A stretch of DNA of 25,611 nt from Actinomycetes bacterium (GCA_023434535.1 JAEYSR010000181.1:1-25611); one strand, 5' to 3'; positions 17,073-24,618 are shown, counted from the stretch's first letter. Numbers and translations are program-made. Notes: a model not told the origin generated them from the sequence alone.

Positions 17073-18230
17073 ATGCCGAGCCTCGCCGGGCGCAACTACA
17101 TCCCGAAGCTCTACCGCATCCAGAGGTCGCGTCACGAGGTCGTCGATGTCCTGACCGGCGGCATCGAGGCAAGCGGCGCCCGAGTCGTCTCGTGCTCGTT
17201 CCCCCAAGAGCTCCTTGCCCCGATCGTGATCGGCGCCGAGGACGGCGCGGGTCATCACTACGGGCTGCTCGCCTACCCGTTCACGACGACCAAGCGCGCG
17301 ATCAAGAACCGTCCCGCGAGCGAGCACCGCTTCCAGATCCGCTACGGCGACCCCACCCGGGTCCGCACCGAGTCGAACCCGCTCGGCCACGACCCCGCCG
17401 GCATCGACGTCACCCTCGTGCTCGCCGTCGACCCCGAGAACGAGATCGTCGTCGGGCTCGACCCGCTCGTCTACGCCGAGCTCCCGATGGGCGTCTCCGG
17501 CTACTACAACGACGACAACGCAGCCGCCGTGCACCAGCACGGCTGGGCGACCTGGGCCAAGGAGAAGGCCAGGCCCCGGACCGACCAGGGCGAGGCCTGG
17601 GAGGGCATCGAGTCGATGGTCGGGTTCACACCCGACCGGCTCCTCGACTACGCGCGGTTCGAAGCACTGGCCACCAACCTCGGCCTCGAGACCGGCCTGC
17701 GGCTCAAGCTCGCCGACGAGTTCACGCAGGGGTCGATCCAGCGTCACGACCTCGAAGACCTGTTCGGCCTCGACGCCGCGACCATCCTGGACATCGTCGA
17801 CAGCAACTTCCGGCTCGGCGTCGCCGTGCGCGGCAGCGTCGCCGAGCACCACCTCGGCAAGGTGCTCGCCGAGGACCCAGCAGTCGCCGAGGTCGAGCCG
17901 ATCGACAAGGACGGCCAGCCCGACTTCCGCGTCACCCTCACCGACGGACGCGTCCTCACGATCGAGTGCAAGAACGCGCTGCGCGAGACCTACAAGACGG
18001 GGGAGGCGAAGGTCGAAGCGCAGAAGACCCGGGACTCGGGCGCCGGCAGGAAGTACCCGTACGACGCGTTCGACGTGCTCGCCGCCTGCATGTTCCCGGT
18101 CACCGGGCGCTGGACGTTCAAGTTCAAGCGAGCGGCAGACCTCGTTCCGTGGGCGAAGGACCCGACTCGCATCGGAGCGATTCAGCGCGTCGACGAGAGC
18201 TGGTCGGACTCGCTCGCGGGGCTTGCTTAG
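17073..18230 (+). CDS. Putative type II restriction endonuclease, PD-(D/E)XK fold
   Basis: 385 residues from the ATG at 17073, 14 bases after the methyltransferase stop. The frame is open far upstream, but that part is a shadow of the methyltransferase gene. The C-terminal third has a nuclease core: E258 in VAEHHLGKVL, D284 in GQPDFRV, then E298 and K300 in LTIECKN (D-x13-E-x-K). It is followed by EAQKTRDSGAGRKYPYDAFD and VLAACMFPVTGRW. The N-terminal two thirds (LAYPFTTTKRAIKN, then IDVTLVLAVDPENEIVVGLD and a GVSGYYND block) is an unassigned region, likely for site recognition. Position beside a C5-methyltransferase and Vsr makes it the probable cognate restriction enzyme. I do not recognise a named prototype, and the recognition site is unknown. 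Confidence 0.75.
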   Translation: MPSLAGRNYIPKLYRIQRSRHEVVDVLTGGIEASGARVVSCSFPQELLAPIVIGAEDGAGHHYGLLAYPFTTTKRAIKNRPASEHRFQIRYGDPTRVRTESNPLGHDPAGIDVTLVLAVDPENEIVVGLDPLVYAELPMGVSGYYNDDNAAAVHQHGWATWAKEKARPRTDQGEAWEGIESMVGFTPDRLLDYARFEALATNLGLETGLRLKLADEFTQGSIQRHDLEDLFGLDAATILDIVDSNFRLGVAVRGSVAEHHLGKVLAEDPAVAEVEPIDKDGQPDFRVTLTDGRVLTIECKNALRETYKTGEAKVEAQKTRDSGAGRKYPYDAFDVLAACMFPVTGRWTFKFKRAADLVPWAKDPTRIGAIQRVDESWSDSLAGLA

Positions 18231-18302
18231 CGGCGCGCCAGCGAACCTGCCTGCGAGCAAGTCGGCCGGCAACAACACTGGACAGACAGCGTTGAGTTCT
18301 GA

Positions 18303-18329
18303 CCCCGCGACGCCAGACAGAAAGCGGGG
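18303..18329. terminator. Possible hairpin between convergent genes
   Basis: CCCCGC (18303-18308) can pair with GCGGGG (18324-18329) around a 15-base loop in the 146-bp gap between the restriction-enzyme gene and the convergent unknown operon. The stem is short and has no T-tract, so the terminator role is tentative. Confidence 0.3.
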
Positions 18330-18376
18330 AATCCAAAGCTAGGCGGCTGCGCCAGAAACCGGCGACGAGGACCGTC

Positions 18377-19405
18377 CTAAGCGTTGAGCACGAAGACGTG
18401 CACACCCGCTTCTGATACGGCCGTCACGATACCTCGGTAGCGCCTTGAGAGCGGATAGACCCGGACATCGGTCGCCGGCTGGGCGAGCAACACCGAAGCC
18501 GACCCGAAGCGATCCACCATTACGAGTCGATCACTCATCTCGCAGAGAAGGTACTCGCCCCACTCATGAATCGAGATCACTCTGCCGTCGATCGAGCAAC
18601 GCATACCTTCGTCGGGGACCCCTTGGGCTGCGACAAGCTGATCGAACGCCTCAATCGACCAGCCCGGCTTAGGTTTCGAGACGAGCGTGGAAGTGTTCGT
18701 ATCGGAGTTCCATATCGCGAACGATCGTCTCGAGACCGCCGACACCGCTGAGGATCTGCCGACCGCGTCAAATGAGGACGTCACTGCGAGGCCTTGAAAG
18801 ACATAGTGGCGGAGCTGTCCTTGCGACATGAGATCGAATCGCGCTGGAATGAGCGCGAACTCGAAGGGTGCAGTTCTGCCCACGATGTCGTGATGCGTCC
18901 AAAGGAGGGACTGAATCGCAGTTGAGTTTTCTGCACGGGCTGGGCGCATGCCGGCTTCGTCCAGCCATCTTGAGTGGACTGGAATGACCGACATTCCATC
19001 ACCGTGCGCGACTGCCGCGACACCGAAGGTCATGTCAACATCTAACGCTGGCCGATTGACCAAGCGTCGGTATTCCCCTTGGTCCGTATATGCACCTTCA
19101 GGGCGCTCGGGCAGAGCCCACAACCCGTCGCTCATCGCCAGGTACGTTGCGCCATCATAGCTATGGATGGCGAGGACCTCTGATGTAGACGGGGGTCGTA
19201 GTCGAGTCCTACCTTCGACAGCCAATTCCTCTGGATCGTCGTGCTCCTGGATAACGACTCGACCGCGACGAGCAGGATCCCTGTGGGAGGAAAGCGATGG
19301 AACCCCGTACCGGTAAATCTCGCCGGAATAGCTGACCGCAGTAAGCCTACCGAAATACAGAGACGCTCTCAGGAAGTCCCCCAGGACCAACTTGTGCGAG
19401 ATCAT
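18377..19405 (-). CDS. Uncharacterised 342-residue protein, second gene of unknown operon
   Basis: I do not recognise this protein. It has no signal peptide, membrane segment, nuclease or nucleotide-binding motif. The sequence reads as many short beta strands with repeated aromatic or Gly turns (SYSGEIYRYG, YDGATYLAMSDGLWALP, EWGEYLLCEMSDRLVMVDR), which suggests a beta-propeller-like or other all-beta fold; this is inference from pattern. Its ATG overlaps the stop of the preceding gene as ATGA (19402-19405), so the two are translationally coupled. Base composition is less GC-rich than the host. Being the last cargo before the right att site of a defence island makes an accessory or defence role possible. 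Confidence 0.65.
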   Translation of the reverse strand: MISHKLVLGDFLRASLYFGRLTAVSYSGEIYRYGVPSLSSHRDPARRGRVVIQEHDDPEELAVEGRTRLRPPSTSEVLAIHSYDGATYLAMSDGLWALPERPEGAYTDQGEYRRLVNRPALDVDMTFGVAAVAHGDGMSVIPVHSRWLDEAGMRPARAENSTAIQSLLWTHHDIVGRTAPFEFALIPARFDLMSQGQLRHYVFQGLAVTSSFDAVGRSSAVSAVSRRSFAIWNSDTNTSTLVSKPKPGWSIEAFDQLVAAQGVPDEGMRCSIDGRVISIHEWGEYLLCEMSDRLVMVDRFGSASVLLAQPATDVRVYPLSRRYRGIVTAVSEAGVHVFVLNA

Positions 19406-19860
19406 GGGATACTCCCACTGATCATGCGTCCGTACTCGACATTTGAAATGGCCCCAGCGTCCTTAAGTCGTCGAAGCGTAGCCGTGTCTGGATAGTCCTC
19501 TCGGCCTCGGTGTCCCCGGGGATGCCCGTGCCAGTCACCTTGACCCCCGGATGGCTGCTGGAACAATGCCACCTTCTCGTCGGCCGTTCCGAAGACTCGG
19601 AGTCGGTTCTGACTTCGCTCGGCGTACCAGAGGTTCCCCTGATTGTCACTCACTCCTGCACCGACGGCGGCGGCGGAGAAGGCCTGGGCCTCCGCTGGGC
19701 GCTCGATACTCCAGCTGCTGTGATCGGCCTTTCCTTGTGGCGTACCACCATGGCGATGCTTGTCTGTCGACAGGTAGTCCAACTCGCACTCCAGTTCAGT
19801 GAACCGGATACCCGACTCCACAGCGACCGACTTCACGGCACCAAGGTAGCCGGGGGGCAT
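19402..19860 (-). CDS. Uncharacterised protein with SHOCT-like C-terminus, first gene of unknown operon
   Basis: 152 residues if started at the ATG ending at 19860. The frame is open to 20007 and an upstream start giving 201 residues is possible; neither has a good ribosome site. The middle has YAERSQNRLRVFGTADEKV followed by PSGGQGDWHGHPRG, with no family I can name. The last ~28 residues, DTATLRRLKDAGAISNVEYG, resemble the SHOCT motif (L-x2-L-K-DAG-x-I-S/T-x2-EY), a short helix-turn-helix often at the end of membrane- or oligomer-linked proteins. The stop overlaps the next gene by 4 bp. Likely cotranscribed from within 19861-20191. Confidence 0.55.
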   Translation of the reverse strand: MPPGYLGAVKSVAVESGIRFTELECELDYLSTDKHRHGGTPQGKADHSSWSIERPAEAQAFSAAAVGAGVSDNQGNLWYAERSQNRLRVFGTADEKVALFQQPSGGQGDWHGHPRGHRGREDYPDTATLRRLKDAGAISNVEYGRMISGSIP

Positions 19861-20191
19861 GCGGCATCGGCCGCAGTTGAGACCCGAACTCAGCACAGCC
19901 GCACAGTGTCCATGAGTAGCGATTGGTTGACATGGACCCTTGACCGTCATCCTCAGGAGCGTCCCGACGCCACAAGCGCAGACGGGAACGACCGGCTGTG
20001 GGTCCACGCTCGCTCTACGTCTTCCGGTTGTGCCGCCGAACGAGAGGCACTAGTAGCTCGCCGCGTCTCACAGTTTGTCTCACGAATCTGTGGACGAGCA
20101 CGGGTTTCGGGGCTTGAATCACGTGAGACGTCGGCGCAGATTCTCGGACAGGGCGGGCCGCGACGGACCTGGGTGGACACTCGACCAGCGA
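19861..20191. other. Right-end region of the island without a clear gene
   Basis: It holds the presumed promoter of the unknown operon and, if the longer start is used, up to 49 extra codons. From 20066 on it carries the TCTCAC cluster just inside the right att site. No other gene is supported. Confidence 0.4.
20066..20129. repeat. Right cluster of GTCTCAC repeats (candidate arm sites)
   Basis: TCTCAC occurs at 20066-20071 and 20078-20083, and as the complement GTGAGAC at 20123-20129. GTCTCACGAATC at 20077-20088 matches the left-end GTCTCGCGAATC at 9011-9022 at 11 of 12 bases. Presence at both ends of the island fits binding sites for its recombination proteins. Confidence 0.5.
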
Positions 20192-20225
20192 CTTGTAAAC
20201 AGCAGGTCAGGAGTTCGATTCTCCT
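20192..20225 (+). repeat. attR: right copy of 34-bp direct repeat
   Basis: Identical to 8866-8899 and covering the anticodon loop to the T arm of tRNA-Thr. The downstream bases TCCGAGCACTG only loosely resemble the tRNA acceptor strand and discriminator. No acceptor 5' strand or D arm precedes it, so this is a displaced tRNA 3' fragment rather than a second tRNA. Confidence 0.9.
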
Positions 20226-20826
20226 TCCGAGCACTGTGCCAGCATTCCAAGCGCCGTGACCGTGAACGGTATCCACTTCGCCCGACAAACCTTGCCATCC
20301 GGTTTCGCGCGAACGCAGCCGACCGCACGCCGGCGCGATCGGCGCTGTATCGGCGCGCACTCGCCCGATCACCAGTTCCCTTCCCCACAAGGCGCAATCG
20401 TGTCAGGAGCGCGGATCGGCCTCAACCGCCAGCAGTTGACTCCAGGACGTGATTTCCTCGGGGTTCCACGTGGAAGACCCAGCAGTCGCTCGTCGCCCGC
20501 CTCCGATGGACCATGTTCGAAAAGAATGACCGAGCGACACAGACCCTCGTGGGCCGGTCGGTCTCAACCTTCCTCGCTTCACCCGGGATAGGCGGCGTCT
20601 CGGTCCGCGGCACCTCAACCGATGCGTTCCAGATCACGTTCGGCCTCGAACCGCTGACGACCAGCGGGCAGGACGTAGGGGCAGGGGCTCTGGCTCCGGG
20701 TCGGCGTGGCGCTCGTGCGTACCGAGGAGCTCGACCGGATCGAGGTGCATCTCCATACCCTCAATGGTTGACCTAGCTCACGGCCCTTCTGACCATGCCG
20801 CCTGCGAGGTCAAGCGGCGGGCCGCG
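20226..20826. other. Intergenic stretch between attR and selO, no supported gene
   Basis: About 600 bp in which short open frames exist on both strands but none shows a recognisable family, ribosome site or codon pattern. It may hold decayed DNA from earlier insertions. It contains one parS-like palindrome at 20462-20477. Confidence 0.5.
20462..20477. promoter_or_regulatory. parS-like palindrome
   Basis: TTCCACGTGGAA (20464-20475) is a perfect 12-bp palindrome with the CACGTG core and flanking GTT/AA of bacterial parS. It differs from the common GTTTCACGTGAAAC form mainly at the bases beside the core. A single copy far from any visible parAB; 12-bp palindromes are expected a few times by chance in this length. 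Confidence 0.25.
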
Positions 20827-22305
20827 TCAGGTACCGCAGAAGGTCTGGTGCGGGCCGAAGTCGCTCGGCGCGGGTTCCGCGAACCGTTCGAGGCCCGGTC
20901 GTTCGACGTACGGGTCGCGCACGACCTGCACCAGGTCGTCGACCAGCGTGAGGTCACCTGCGGTCGCAGCGGCGAGCGCGGCTTCGACCACGTGGTTGCG
21001 AGGGATGTAGATCGGGTTCACCTGGTCCATGGCAGCGGCTATGGCCTCGGGCTCGAGCGCCCGACGTGACCACTCGGCGCGCCAGCGGACCACCCACGAG
21101 TCGAACGTCGCAGGATCAGCGAAGAGCGACCGAGCAACGTCGACATCGCCCCGCACCGCTGCTGACAGCGAGCGGAACGCGGAGGTCATGTCCACCCGCT
21201 GCTCGTGCAGCATCCGGAACCAGTCGTCGACCAGCGAGGCGTCCGTGACGTCGTCGCCGAGGCCCAGCTTGCGGTGCACACCGGCGTCGAACGCACGGGC
21301 GTACCGCTCCGGGAACGTCGCGAGCACCTCGGTGGCAAGCCGGACCGCCTCATCAACGTCCTCTGCGAGCAAGGGCAGCAACGTCTCACCCAGACGGGCG
21401 AGGTTCCACTGGATGATCCGCGGTTGGTTGCCGTACGCGTAACGGCCGGCGTGATCGATCGAGCTGAACACCGTCGCCGGATCGAACTCGTCCATGAACG
21501 CGCACGGTCCGTAGTCGATCGTCTCGGCGGCGATGGTCACGTTGTCGGTGTTGAGCACGCCGTGGATGAACCCCACGAGCATCCACTGCGCGACCAGCTC
21601 CGCCTGGGCCGTGACGACCCGCTCGTAGAACGAGAGGTATCGCTCGTCGCTGCCCACGAGATCCGGTTGATGCCGCTCGATGGCGTAGTCGGCGAGTCGT
21701 CGGAGGAGGTCGTCGTCACCCGTCGCAGCGGCGTACTGGAAGGTGCCGACCCGCAGATGGCTCGATGCCGTCCGGACGAGCACCGCGCCCGGCAGCTCCG
21801 TCTCGCGCCTGATCTGCTCGCCCGTGGACACCACTGCGAGCGCCCGGGTCGTCGGGATGCCCAGGGCGTGCATCGCCTCGCCCATCACGTACTCGCGCAG
21901 CATCGGACCGACAGCGGCCTTGCCGTCACCACCCCGTGCGAAGGGTGTGCGACCCGACCCCTTCAGGTGGACGTCGCGTCGGTGCCCCGCCGCATCGACG
22001 ACCTCGCCGAGCAGCACTGCGCGTCCGTCGCCGAGTCGGGGCGAGTAGTTGCCGAACTGATGGCCCGCGTACGCCTGGGCGATGGAGCCGGCCACCGCAT
22101 CGGCGGTGTTGCCGACGAGCGCCCGCACACCGTCGGGTGTCCGCAGCGCTGCGGGGTCGAGGCCCAGCTCCAGCGCGAGCGGTTCGTTGAGCTCGAGCAG
22201 CGTCGCCGCCTGGACCTCCGCAGCCGGCCACGGCTCGTAGAGACCCTGCAGCGCTCGGGCGAACGTGTGGTCGAAGTCGAAGACGGTCGGGTCCGCTGTG
22301 CGCAT
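20827..22305 (-). CDS. selO: SelO/YdiU protein adenylyltransferase
   Basis: 492 residues. SelO is a pseudokinase-fold enzyme that transfers AMP to Ser, Thr or Tyr of proteins, linked to oxidative stress (established for E. coli YdiU and mammalian SelO). Visible blocks: AGHQFGNYSPRLGDGRA (80-96), the ATP-binding HLKGSGRTPFARGGDGKA (113-130, K115), HGVLNTDN (248-255) with D254 and N255, and DYGPCAFMD (264-272) with metal-binding D264. The C-terminus ends FCGT, with Cys 490 at the place occupied by Sec in animal SelO. The start ATG ending at 22305 aligns with the family's N-terminal F-D-NTF-like block (FDFDHTF). It lies 12 bp after the TPR gene on the same strand. Confidence 0.95.
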   Translation of the reverse strand: MRTADPTVFDFDHTFARALQGLYEPWPAAEVQAATLLELNEPLALELGLDPAALRTPDGVRALVGNTADAVAGSIAQAYAGHQFGNYSPRLGDGRAVLLGEVVDAAGHRRDVHLKGSGRTPFARGGDGKAAVGPMLREYVMGEAMHALGIPTTRALAVVSTGEQIRRETELPGAVLVRTASSHLRVGTFQYAAATGDDDLLRRLADYAIERHQPDLVGSDERYLSFYERVVTAQAELVAQWMLVGFIHGVLNTDNVTIAAETIDYGPCAFMDEFDPATVFSSIDHAGRYAYGNQPRIIQWNLARLGETLLPLLAEDVDEAVRLATEVLATFPERYARAFDAGVHRKLGLGDDVTDASLVDDWFRMLHEQRVDMTSAFRSLSAAVRGDVDVARSLFADPATFDSWVVRWRAEWSRRALEPEAIAAAMDQVNPIYIPRNHVVEAALAAATAGDLTLVDDLVQVVRDPYVERPGLERFAEPAPSDFGPHQTFCGT

Positions 22306-22317
22306 CGCCGATTCAGG

Positions 22318-22851
22318 CTACGGCGCGAGAGGATCAGCACTGGGGTCGGGGCCCTGCGAAGAGGAGCTCCTTGCCTCGACGAGCCGCCGTTCGACGCGGT
22401 CGAGCGCGTCGCGAACCATGTCGCCGTAGCCGTCCGAGGCGAGCGCTCCGCTTGCTCGCCGCCCTTGCTCGATGTGGCGGCGTGCGTTCGCATCGTCGCC
22501 GAGCCGCCGGTAGACGTCGGCGAGGTTGAGGTGCAGGGACGGGAACAGGCCGTCGACCGTGGTCGCGGCGCCGGTCGACGCGAGTCGCTCGTCACTGATC
22601 GACGTCGCTGCGGCCAACGCTCGGAGGTCCCACTGAAGCTCTTCGGCAAGATCGTCCTGGACGTCCGCGAGCTGGTGAGCGATGGCGCACCGATGAAGGG
22701 CGTCGCCGTCGTCTCCGACCTCGGCCCAGAGCTGTTCGAGGAGCTCGCGCGCAGCTGACGGGTCGCCGCTCTGGATCAGAGCGATCGCTCGGCCGACGCG
22801 GTCCATGACGTCGTCGCCCGAGCTCGCGTCCGACATCGTCCCGGCGCTCAC
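22318..22851 (-). CDS. TPR-containing protein
   Basis: 177 residues from a GTG ending at 22851, with GGGAGGGAG a few bases upstream and a 4-bp GTGA overlap with the preceding gene. These decide for GTG over the in-frame ATG ending at 22836. The protein is helical. Segments such as AIALIQSGDPSAARELLEQL, CAIAHQLADVQDD and SLHLNLADVYRRLGDDANAR are tetratricopeptide helices, which bind other proteins. The pattern AHQLAD-x-Q-DD with LHLNLADVYRRLGD occurs in a family of actinobacterial TPR proteins of unknown role. The C-terminus is a Ser/Pro-rich tail. Likely cotranscribed with the membrane protein and selO. Confidence 0.75.
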   Translation of the reverse strand: MSAGTMSDASSGDDVMDRVGRAIALIQSGDPSAARELLEQLWAEVGDDGDALHRCAIAHQLADVQDDLAEELQWDLRALAAATSISDERLASTGAATTVDGLFPSLHLNLADVYRRLGDDANARRHIEQGRRASGALASDGYGDMVRDALDRVERRLVEARSSSSQGPDPSADPLAP

Positions 22852-23177
22852 AGCACTCCCTCCCGAGCACCCGAGCTCGAGCAGGTCGTCCTCTCGACCA
22901 GAGCGAATACGGCCGTGACCCAGAAGCAGACCTGCAGAACTGCCGTGGCGGCTCCCCCGAGCATGCCGACGACGACCGACCCCACGGTCGGTGAGTCGCC
23001 CGATGCGGCACCGACTGTGCCGATCACTGCGAGGACGGGGACGACGATGACCAGCCAGAGCCGGAGTTGTCGGACGTAGACCGGGTAGACGCGCTCTCCG
23101 ATCAGGGCACGTCGGCCAGAAGGACGCACATCCGAATCGGACCGAAGTGGCCGACGGCGGAAGCAGACCGGCATCAT
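22848..23177 (-). CDS. Small two-helix membrane protein
   Basis: 109 residues from the ATG ending at 23177. The frame is open to 23270, but that start would overlap the reductase gene by 56 bp. A basic N-terminal part leads to YPVYVRQLRLW, then two membrane helices: WLVIVVPVLAVIGTVGAA, and VLQVCFWVTAVFALVE. The arrangement resembles a common actinobacterial membrane-protein N-terminal module, in which a YVR-x2-RL segment precedes helix 1 and FWVT-x2-FA ends helix 2. Function unknown. The stop overlaps the TPR gene start by 4 bp. Confidence 0.6.
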   Translation of the reverse strand: MMPVCFRRRPLRSDSDVRPSGRRALIGERVYPVYVRQLRLWLVIVVPVLAVIGTVGAASGDSPTVGSVVVGMLGGAATAVLQVCFWVTAVFALVERTTCSSSGAREGVL

Positions 23178-23214
23178 CTCGGCCCCGCGCGTCGGGCGCT
23201 CGCCGCTCTGACTG

Positions 23215-23775
23215 TCATGAGCGCACTCGGTAGCGGAGGTGGACGACGCCGCTGTCGAATCGATGCTCATCGAGCAGATCCAGGTCGACGCGCACGCCGT
23301 CGGGGAGGGCTCGCTTGCCGCCGCCGAGGGTCATGGGCCACACGATCAGGTGGCACTCGTCGAGGATGCCTGCCTCGAGCGCCTGAGCAGCCAGGTTCGC
23401 CCCGCCGATCGTGAGGTCCTTGTCGGCCTTGTCCTTGAGCTCCACAACGAACGCCGGGTCGAAGCGATCCTCGATCTGCGTCCGGGCGGTCGACGGTGCA
23501 GTCAGGGTGGTGGAGTACACGATCTTGTCGGCTGCCTGCCACGTGTCGGCGAAGGCAGCGGTGAGGTCCGACTGGGCACCGAGTGCCGGATCGGTCTCCC
23601 AGTGCGCCATCGACTCGTAGAGCCGGCGTCCGTAGAGGTACGTCCCGAACGTCTTCATCAACGCTGTCGTCGAGGCGAAGACATCCGGGTCCGGTGGCGC
23701 CCAGTCCAGTGCGCCGTGGTCGTCCTCGAAGTAGCCGTCGAGCGACGTGTTGTTGATGTAGACGAGCTGGGACAT
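23215..23775 (-). CDS. RibD C-terminal/dihydrofolate-reductase-family protein
   Basis: 186 residues. AGGAGTG precedes the ATG. The fold is NADPH-dependent reductase of the RibD C-terminal (DHFR-like) type. Family marks: MSQLVYINNTSLDGYF at the start, YLYGRRLYESM (46-56), KIVYSTTL, then DLTIGGANLAAQALEAGILD with the nucleotide-binding GGA, then ECHLIVWPMTLGGGKRALP. Proteins of this subfamily have no proven substrate and are often encoded beside AHSA1 and ArsR proteins, as here. Likely third gene of that operon; four bases separate it from the AHSA1 gene. Confidence 0.9.
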   Translation of the reverse strand: MSQLVYINNTSLDGYFEDDHGALDWAPPDPDVFASTTALMKTFGTYLYGRRLYESMAHWETDPALGAQSDLTAAFADTWQAADKIVYSTTLTAPSTARTQIEDRFDPAFVVELKDKADKDLTIGGANLAAQALEAGILDECHLIVWPMTLGGGKRALPDGVRVDLDLLDEHRFDSGVVHLRYRVRS

Positions 23776-23779
23776 GGGT

Positions 23780-24265
23780 TCACTCCTCGTTGTGGATCGT
23801 TGCCGTGCGGATGTGGAGGAGCGTGGCGTCGAGCTTCTCGAACGCCTCGCTCCAGCCGTCGGTGGTGGGCCCTGCCAGATGGGCGGGGAGCCATTGAGAG
23901 ATCTCGAGTCGCGTCCTGGCCTCGGAGGCGTCGTGGAACTCGATGCGGAACCTCGTGTCGAAGGGTTCGAACCCGCCCTGCAGCCGGCCGGACACGTGCA
24001 TGACTCCTTCGAGCAGGTCGCCGTCGGCCATATCGGTCAGGTCGATGCGGATCTGCACCTGTAGGTCCTGTTCGCTGACGGAGACCTCGGTCCACCTCAG
24101 GAAGCCACCGGGTCGAACGTCGAACGCGAGACCCTCCGGCGACACCGTGTGACCGCTCGGGCCCCACCAGGACGCAAGGTGCACAGGATCGGTGAACGCT
24201 CGAAAGACGAGCGCCCGCGGGGCGTCGAAGTGACGGCTGATCGTCAGGTCGGGGGCCTCGCTCAC
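23780..24265 (-). CDS. AHSA1-type SRPBCC-domain protein
   Basis: 161 residues from the GTG ending at 24265, which has AGGAGG seven bases upstream and overlaps the repressor stop as GTGA. It folds as a START/Bet v1-like helix-grip with a hydrophobic cavity. Family blocks: ISRHFDAPRALVFRAFTDP then HLASWWGP, the strand set RPGGFLRWTEV, and the C-terminal helix DGWSEAFEKLDATLLH. AHSA1-like proteins bind lipophilic ligands or act in stress; the ligand is unknown. Tight coupling to an ArsR-type repressor is a recurrent arrangement, so the protein may be part of the repressor's signal circuit. Confidence 0.9.
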   Translation of the reverse strand: MSEAPDLTISRHFDAPRALVFRAFTDPVHLASWWGPSGHTVSPEGLAFDVRPGGFLRWTEVSVSEQDLQVQIRIDLTDMADGDLLEGVMHVSGRLQGGFEPFDTRFRIEFHDASEARTRLEISQWLPAHLAGPTTDGWSEAFEKLDATLLHIRTATIHNEE

Positions 24266-24618
24266 GAACGGTCCTCCTGGTCGGTGGGCTCCGCGGCTTG
24301 GAGTGCAGCGAGGTGGGCGTCGAGTCGGTCCAGGGACGAGTCCCAGAAGGTCCGGAAGCGATCGATCCACTCAGCAGCCTCCTGGAGCGGCGCTGTCTCC
24401 AGGTGACTGGCCCGCCACTTGCCCGACCGACTGCGCGAGATGAGCGCTGCGCCTTCCAGGACCTTCAGGTGCCGCGAGACGGCCGGCATGGAGATCGGCA
24501 ACGGAGTGCTGAGCTCCGTCACCGTGGCATCGCCGACCGCGAGCTCGTCGAGGATCGCTCGACGAGTCGGATCGGCGAGGGCCGAGAACACCAAGCTGAG
24601 TTGATCGCTACCGGCCAT
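24262..24618 (-). CDS. ArsR-family winged-helix repressor
   Basis: 118 residues. AGGAGCG lies just before the ATG. The winged-helix DNA-binding domain is seen at LVFSALADPTRRAILDEL, TVTELSTPLPISMPAVSRHL and KVLEGAALISRSRSGK. No metal-binding Cys pair is present, so metal sensing as in classical ArsR is unlikely. It is the first gene of an operon with an AHSA1 protein and a RibD-like reductase. A perfect inverted repeat directly upstream is the likely binding site, so autoregulation is expected. Confidence 0.92.
   Translation of the reverse strand: MAGSDQLSLVFSALADPTRRAILDELAVGDATVTELSTPLPISMPAVSRHLKVLEGAALISRSRSGKWRASHLETAPLQEAAEWIDRFRTFWDSSLDRLDAHLAALQAAEPTDQEDRS

Larger units (their letters stand above)
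8866..20225. mobile_element. Integrated defence island in tRNA-Thr, about 11.4 kb
   Basis: The island is bounded by an exact 34-bp direct repeat at the tRNA and at its far end. The integrase lies directly inside the tRNA end, the usual arrangement. Cargo: amber-interrupted tyrosine integrase, SF1 helicase, MobF-type relaxase remnant, Shedu nuclease, Vsr, C5-methyltransferase, putative restriction enzyme and a two-gene unknown operon. The relaxase remnant suggests an ancestor that was conjugative or mobilizable. The broken integrase and relaxase suggest the element is now fixed. Helicase, Shedu and unknown-operon DNA looks less GC-rich than the restriction-modification segment and host flanks, implying several sources. 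Confidence 0.85.

Noticed and set aside
16953..18278. 441-residue minus-strand open frame opposite the restriction-enzyme gene
   Set aside because: Its text is Val/Asp/Glu-rich antisense translation with no motif, while the plus strand encodes a coupled gene with a nuclease core.
20192..20231. Second tRNA at the right repeat
   Set aside because: Only the anticodon loop to T arm is present. There is no 5' acceptor strand, D arm or matching anticodon stem, so it is an att fragment.
20119..20397. Minus-strand frame containing ENRTPDLLFT next to attR
   Set aside because: That peptide is the antisense translation of a tRNA T arm and anticodon region, a known artefact. The rest has no gene features.
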